A stretch of 64,000 bases of DNA from Phaeodactylibacter xiamenensis. Lineage in GTDB: Bacteria > Bacteroidota > Bacteroidia > Chitinophagales > Saprospiraceae. The DNA lies in assembly GCF_000759025.1 (NCBI RefSeq), contig NZ_JPOS01000012.1, forward strand, positions 186,001 through 250,000, in the 5' to 3' direction. The notes under the pieces were generated by a model. The model worked only from the letters and a program-made list of their open reading frames with translations. It did not search any database and had not been told where the DNA came from. Shown here piece after piece: positions 60,461 through 64,000 of this stretch. The position numbers were made by a program, and so were the translations under genes. Each line of letters starts with the position of its first letter. Positions within the stretch are counted from its first letter, which is position 1.

Positions 60461-61183
60461 ATGCAAAAAATCCAACGGTCCTCCAAAGCCGCAAGAGGTA
60501 CAGTAACTTGTGATAATACAACCATGCACCTCCTGAAAGCCAATGATTTTGTTGCCGATAGTATTCGAAAGCAAATGGCGGCGCAAAATATCCTCCTGCT
60601 CAATATCACCTCTTCAGCCGGCAGCGGAAAAACCACACTCCTGCAGGAAACCATCAAGCGACTTGGCGGTCAGATCAATATCAAAATCCTGGTGGGCGAT
60701 TTGGAAACCGAACGTGACGCCGACCGGCTGCGTGCCGTAGGCGGGGATGCCCTGCAAATCGTTACAGGTGGCATCTGCCATCTGGAAGCACAGATGGTCT
60801 GGCAGGCTATGGAGAGCCTCAATCTCGATGGCGTAGACCTACTGATCATAGAAAACGTTGGGAACCTCGTCTGCCCCGCCTCCTTTGACCTTGGCGAGGA
60901 CTACCGTGTGACGCTCATCGCTACCACGGAGGGCGATGATAAACCTAAGAAATACCCGCGGATGTTCCTCACCAGTGAGCTGATGCTGGTCTCCAAAGTA
61001 GACCTCCTGGAGTACCTGCCTTTCTCCGTAGATAATGTTGTAGCGGATGCGCGGGATATCAACCCGGACATTGATGTGATGGAGCTGTCCACTATCAATG
61101 GTACTGGTGTGGATGCCTGGTGCAACTGGCTGCTGAACAAGGTAGCCGAGAAAAAAGAAGCCGCTTCCTTAGCCGCTTCCTAA
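60461..61183 (+). CDS. hypB: Hydrogenase nickel-insertion GTPase HypB
   Basis: A 240-aa SIMIBI-class GTPase that powers nickel transfer. The G1 loop is SSAGSGKTT, G3-like region VGDLETERDAD, and the metal site between subunits is GGICHLEAQMV with Cys and His. The start at 60461 is preferred over the Met at 60524, because the residues between (GTVTCDNTTMHLLKAND) match the usual N-terminal beta-strand and helix of HypB. There is no N-terminal CxxCGC high-affinity nickel motif and no His-rich stretch. Its stop overlaps the hypF start (TAATG). Confidence 0.94.
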   Translation: MQKIQRSSKAARGTVTCDNTTMHLLKANDFVADSIRKQMAAQNILLLNITSSAGSGKTTLLQETIKRLGGQINIKILVGDLETERDADRLRAVGGDALQIVTGGICHLEAQMVWQAMESLNLDGVDLLIIENVGNLVCPASFDLGEDYRVTLIATTEGDDKPKKYPRMFLTSELMLVSKVDLLEYLPFSVDNVVADARDINPDIDVMELSTINGTGVDAWCNWLLNKVAEKKEAASLAAS

Positions 61184-63513
61184 TGCAGACCTGGCACATC
61201 CATATTCAGGGGCAGGTACAGGGCGTTGGCTTTCGCCCCTTCATTTACCGTTTGGCACATCAGTTCGGGCTGAATGGGTGGGTAAATAATACACTGGACG
61301 GCGTACACATCCGGTTAAATACGGATGAAACAGGCATTCGTGATTTTTGCCGGCAGGTGAAGTATCAGGCTCCGCCCCTGGCCCGCATCCTTAGTTTACA
61401 GTACCATGTGATTGCCCCGGAGCCCTTCGCCAGCTTTCAGATTATGCACAGCCAAAGCGAAGGTGAGCCCGACCTGCTGCTTACGCCCGACGTCGCGCTT
61501 TGTGCAGATTGCCGGACCGATATTCATGATGACAGGAACCGGCGCTCAGGCTATGCTTTCACAACCTGCATAAACTGCGGCCCCCGCTATTCCATTATAC
61601 AATCGGTGCCCTATGACCGGGCCAATACCGGGATGGCAAGCTTCGAAATGTGCCCTGCCTGTCAACAGGAGTACGATAACCCGTCCGACCGGCGCTACTA
61701 TTCTCAAACCAATTCCTGCGCCGAATGTGGCGTAACTTTAACACTCTGGGCTGACGGAGCACCACGAGACTTGTCCCAAACAGAAATCATAAACGCAGTC
61801 ACCCAGGCCTGGGCAGACGGGCAGACCGTCGCCATCAAAGGCATTGGGGGCTACCTGCTTACCTGTGATGCCGGGAACGCTGAAGCGTTACAACAACTCC
61901 GCTCCCGAAAACAGCGGCCCACCAAACCTTTCGCCCTGCTTTTCCCCAATCTCAGCCAGTTGGAACAGATGGCACAGGTAAGCCCGGCAGCAGCTCAGGC
62001 CCTCACAGGGGCAGTCTCCCCAATTGTACTGCTGCCTTTTAAAGAAAATGCCAAAGCCCAACTGGCCATAGACGATATCGCACCCGGATTGGGGCAGATC
62101 GGCGTCATGCTACCCTACACCCCACTCTATGAGCTGCTGCTGGCCGAATATGGCCAACCGGTAGTGGCAACAAGTGGCAACATCAGCAATATCCCAATTG
62201 TCTATCAGGATGAAACCGCACTACATTCCCTTCCCGAAATTGCCGATCAAATCCTGCTGAATAATCGACCGATCGCCACGCCACAGGACGATAGCGTACT
62301 GGCTTTCACCCCACACCATAATCGCCCAATTTGGATGCGGCGCTCCCGCGGGCTCGCCCCTTCCTACCTGGAAACGGACATCCCCTGGCCCAATCAGACC
62401 ATCCTGGCTACGGGCGCTATGCTCAAAAGCACCTTTGGGCTGCTGCACCGGCAAAAGGCCTTTCTGAGCCAGTACCTGGGCGACCTGGAACAATACGAAA
62501 CTCAACAGCATTATCAGGCGACTTATGCCCACCTAACTCAAACGCTGGCAGCCCGGCCGGAAGTCATTCTCGCCGACGCCCATCCTCAATACTCTTCCAC
62601 CCATTTTGCACAAGAGCTCAGTGCGTCCGAGGATATTCCGCTACAATTGGTGCAACACCACAAGGCCCACTTTGGCGCCATACTGGGCGAGCATCACCTG
62701 TGGGATCAGGAAGAACCTGTACTCGGGCTGATCTGGGACGGCACCGGACTGGGCGATGACCAGCAAATCTGGGGCGGGGAATGTTTTCTCTACCAGGACT
62801 ATCAGTTTGAACGGGTCACCCATTTCGATTACTTCAGCGCCATACTGGGCGACAAAATGCCAAAAGAACCCCGGGTTTCCGCCCTGTCCGCCACCTTTGG
62901 GCTACCGGGTGCAGCAGCCTGCCTCCAACCCTTATTTTCGGATACAGAATGGAGCCTCTACAACCGTATGCTGGACCGCCATGCCGGGCTGCAAACGTCA
63001 AGTGTGGGGCGGCTCTTCGATGCGGTAGCTGCCCTACTTGGGCTCGCCAGCCACCAAACCTACGAGGGAGAAGCAGCTACCTTACTGGAACAACTCGCCC
63101 GGCAACATATTGCTCATGAAAGGCTTCCCGAACCCTACGATTTTCACTGGCAAGCGGGCACTCCCCTTCCCGTGAAGCCTGTAATGGCTCAAATCCTGGC
63201 AGACCAGAAACAAGGTACACCTAAAGGCCTGATTGCGGCCCGCTTCCACCATACGCTGGCACAAATCGCCGTTACTGCAGCTACGACCCTTAGCGTACAG
63301 CATATTGCCTGCTCAGGCGGTGTCTTCCAAAACGGGCTGCTGATCGATTTGCTAACCGATGCACTACCACAGGGCTATACCGCTTACTTTCACGAACGCC
63401 TTTCCCCCAACGATGAAAATATCGCCTTCGGACAGCTCATTTGCTACCTGACAGGCCAGCGCAGCGCCGCAATACATACCTCACTTTCTAAAAACACTCA
63501 ACCATGTGCTTAG
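61183..63513 (+). CDS. hypF: Carbamoyltransferase HypF
   Basis: A 776-aa enzyme that turns carbamoyl phosphate into the thiocarbamate precursor of the CN ligands on HypE. Start at ATG 61183, overlapping the hypB stop. Domains in order: acylphosphatase (IQGQVQGVGFRPFIYRLA, 1-90), two C4 zinc fingers (CADCRTDIHD ... TCINCGPRYS, CPACQQEYD ... CAECG, about 105-185), YrdC-like (about 200-385), and Kae1-like carbamoyltransferase (from about 400, with VQHHKAHFGAILGEH and GLIWDGTGLGDD). Intact and full length. Confidence 0.95.
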   Translation: MQTWHIHIQGQVQGVGFRPFIYRLAHQFGLNGWVNNTLDGVHIRLNTDETGIRDFCRQVKYQAPPLARILSLQYHVIAPEPFASFQIMHSQSEGEPDLLLTPDVALCADCRTDIHDDRNRRSGYAFTTCINCGPRYSIIQSVPYDRANTGMASFEMCPACQQEYDNPSDRRYYSQTNSCAECGVTLTLWADGAPRDLSQTEIINAVTQAWADGQTVAIKGIGGYLLTCDAGNAEALQQLRSRKQRPTKPFALLFPNLSQLEQMAQVSPAAAQALTGAVSPIVLLPFKENAKAQLAIDDIAPGLGQIGVMLPYTPLYELLLAEYGQPVVATSGNISNIPIVYQDETALHSLPEIADQILLNNRPIATPQDDSVLAFTPHHNRPIWMRRSRGLAPSYLETDIPWPNQTILATGAMLKSTFGLLHRQKAFLSQYLGDLEQYETQQHYQATYAHLTQTLAARPEVILADAHPQYSSTHFAQELSASEDIPLQLVQHHKAHFGAILGEHHLWDQEEPVLGLIWDGTGLGDDQQIWGGECFLYQDYQFERVTHFDYFSAILGDKMPKEPRVSALSATFGLPGAAACLQPLFSDTEWSLYNRMLDRHAGLQTSSVGRLFDAVAALLGLASHQTYEGEAATLLEQLARQHIAHERLPEPYDFHWQAGTPLPVKPVMAQILADQKQGTPKGLIAARFHHTLAQIAVTAATTLSVQHIACSGGVFQNGLLIDLLTDALPQGYTAYFHERLSPNDENIAFGQLICYLTGQRSAAIHTSLSKNTQPCA

Positions 63514-63788
63514 CAATCCCCGGAAAAATAACAACGATAGAATCCAAATACGACGGGCTCGTCCAGGTCGCCAAGGTGTCCTTTGGCGGCATCATTAAAG
63601 AAGCGAGCCTGGAAATGGTGCCCCATGCCAAGGTAGACGACTATGTGCTGGTGCACGTGGGCGTGGCGATTAGCGTGGTGGATGAAGCCGAGGCCCGGCA
63701 AACCTTTAAATACCTGGAACAAATGGGAGAAGTGGCAGAAGAACTGAACATTCACGGCTTCCTGCCCGACCAGAAAGAGTACAGTTGA
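63504..63788 (+). CDS. hypC: Hydrogenase assembly chaperone HypC
   Basis: A 94-aa chaperone that carries the Fe(CN)2CO unit with HypD and holds the large subunit precursor. It starts MCLAIPGKI, with the essential Cys2. Residues ISVVDEAEARQTFKYLEQMGE match the C-terminal helix of the family. It overlaps the 3' end of hypF by 10 bases and precedes hypD by 46. Confidence 0.95.
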   Translation: MCLAIPGKITTIESKYDGLVQVAKVSFGGIIKEASLEMVPHAKVDDYVLVHVGVAISVVDEAEARQTFKYLEQMGEVAEELNIHGFLPDQKEYS

Positions 63789-63834
63789 CAGCCACTGATG
63801 CCCCCATTTTTTGATTCCTAAAAAATAACCCGCT

Positions 63835-64000
63835 ATGAAGTTTCTCAGTGAATACCGGGACCCCGAAGTGGCCCGCCAATACCTCGATGAAATCAGGAAA
63901 ACCATCACCCGCCCGTGGACCATCATGGAAGTCTGCGGCGGACAAACCCACAGTCTGGTCAAGAATGGCATCCTCGATATGCTGCCCGATGAGGTGCGCA
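63835..64000 (+). CDS. hypD: Hydrogenase assembly protein HypD, 5' part
   Basis: The first 55 codons are visible before the right edge. MKFLSEYRDPEVARQYLDEI begins as usual for HypD, and MEVCGGQTHSL is the first conserved motif, with Cys thought to bind iron. HypD is the iron-sulfur scaffold for building Fe(CN)2CO. hypE is expected further right, outside the window. Confidence 0.93.
   Translation, partial: MKFLSEYRDPEVARQYLDEIRKTITRPWTIMEVCGGQTHSLVKNGILDMLPDEVR

Noticed and set aside
1-64000. CRISPR arrays, tRNA or rRNA genes, IS elements, integrases and prophage genes
   Set aside because: No regularly spaced repeats, no tRNA-like T-loop outside coding regions, no transposase or integrase frames were seen on either strand.

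Overview
The window reads as a chromosomal segment of a Bacteroidota bacterium, most likely of the Saprospiria (Lewinella/Phaeodactylibacter-like) type. Signs of this are a SusC/SusD pair, proteins with type IX secretion (T9SS) C-terminal sorting domains, LytTR signalling with TPR-type histidine kinases, a short rpsU, and promoters of the Bacteroidota form (TTG or TTTG, 19-21 nt, TAnnTTTG). The assignment is inferred from gene content; there is no rRNA to confirm it.

Layout. 1-3.7 kb (minus): elongasome operon mreB-mreC-mreD-PBP2, the last running off the left edge. 4-10 kb: a catalytically dead-looking M16 peptidase, dnaN, a lipoprotein, nadD, then a small accessory island holding a C-terminal stub of a GT61 glycosyltransferase translationally coupled to an NDP-hexose 2,3-dehydratase homologue. 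10-12.8 kb: a rod-shaped structured RNA with 6S-RNA-like architecture behind a strong promoter, DUF2851, and a radical SAM/SPASM protein overlapping it tail to tail. 12.8-19 kb: yifB/comM, an ECF sigma/anti-sigma/Spy-like operon, a T9SS-exported esterase and gluQ. 18.9-22.7 kb: two copies of an unusual terminator-linked repeat, then a LytS-type kinase, a 47-residue double-glycine peptide gene on its own transcription unit, and a LytTR response regulator. 23-26.4 kb: ion channel, universal stress protein, BCCT transporter. 26.5-31.4 kb: SusD/SusC. 31.5-43.1 kb: a GluR0-like glutamate-receptor channel whose signal peptide is out of frame by one base, then mostly housekeeping genes (nif3, rfaE2, tatA, rsmI, pssA). 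43.2-49.2 kb: two large tandem T9SS paralogues with SprB-like repeats. 49.3-54 kb: rpsU, a TPR-LuxR regulator, pirin, TetR.

54.3-64 kb (plus): a cytosolic group 2a-type [NiFe] hydrogenase locus: small and large subunits, maturation protease, two unrecognised small proteins, a TPR protein, then hypA, hypB, hypF, hypC and the start of hypD. The small subunit lacks a Tat signal and has the two ligand changes (Cys to Asn near the proximal cluster, His to Gln at the distal cluster) also found in cyanobacterial HupS; mycobacterial Huc of the same group has three [3Fe-4S] clusters. This suggests H2 oxidation, possibly at low concentration.

The least expected items are the GG-leader peptide lodged between a kinase and its likely regulator, the rod-shaped RNA at 10.2 kb, the duplicated 19-nt/terminator element near 19 kb, and the uncharacterised accessory genes inside the hydrogenase operon.
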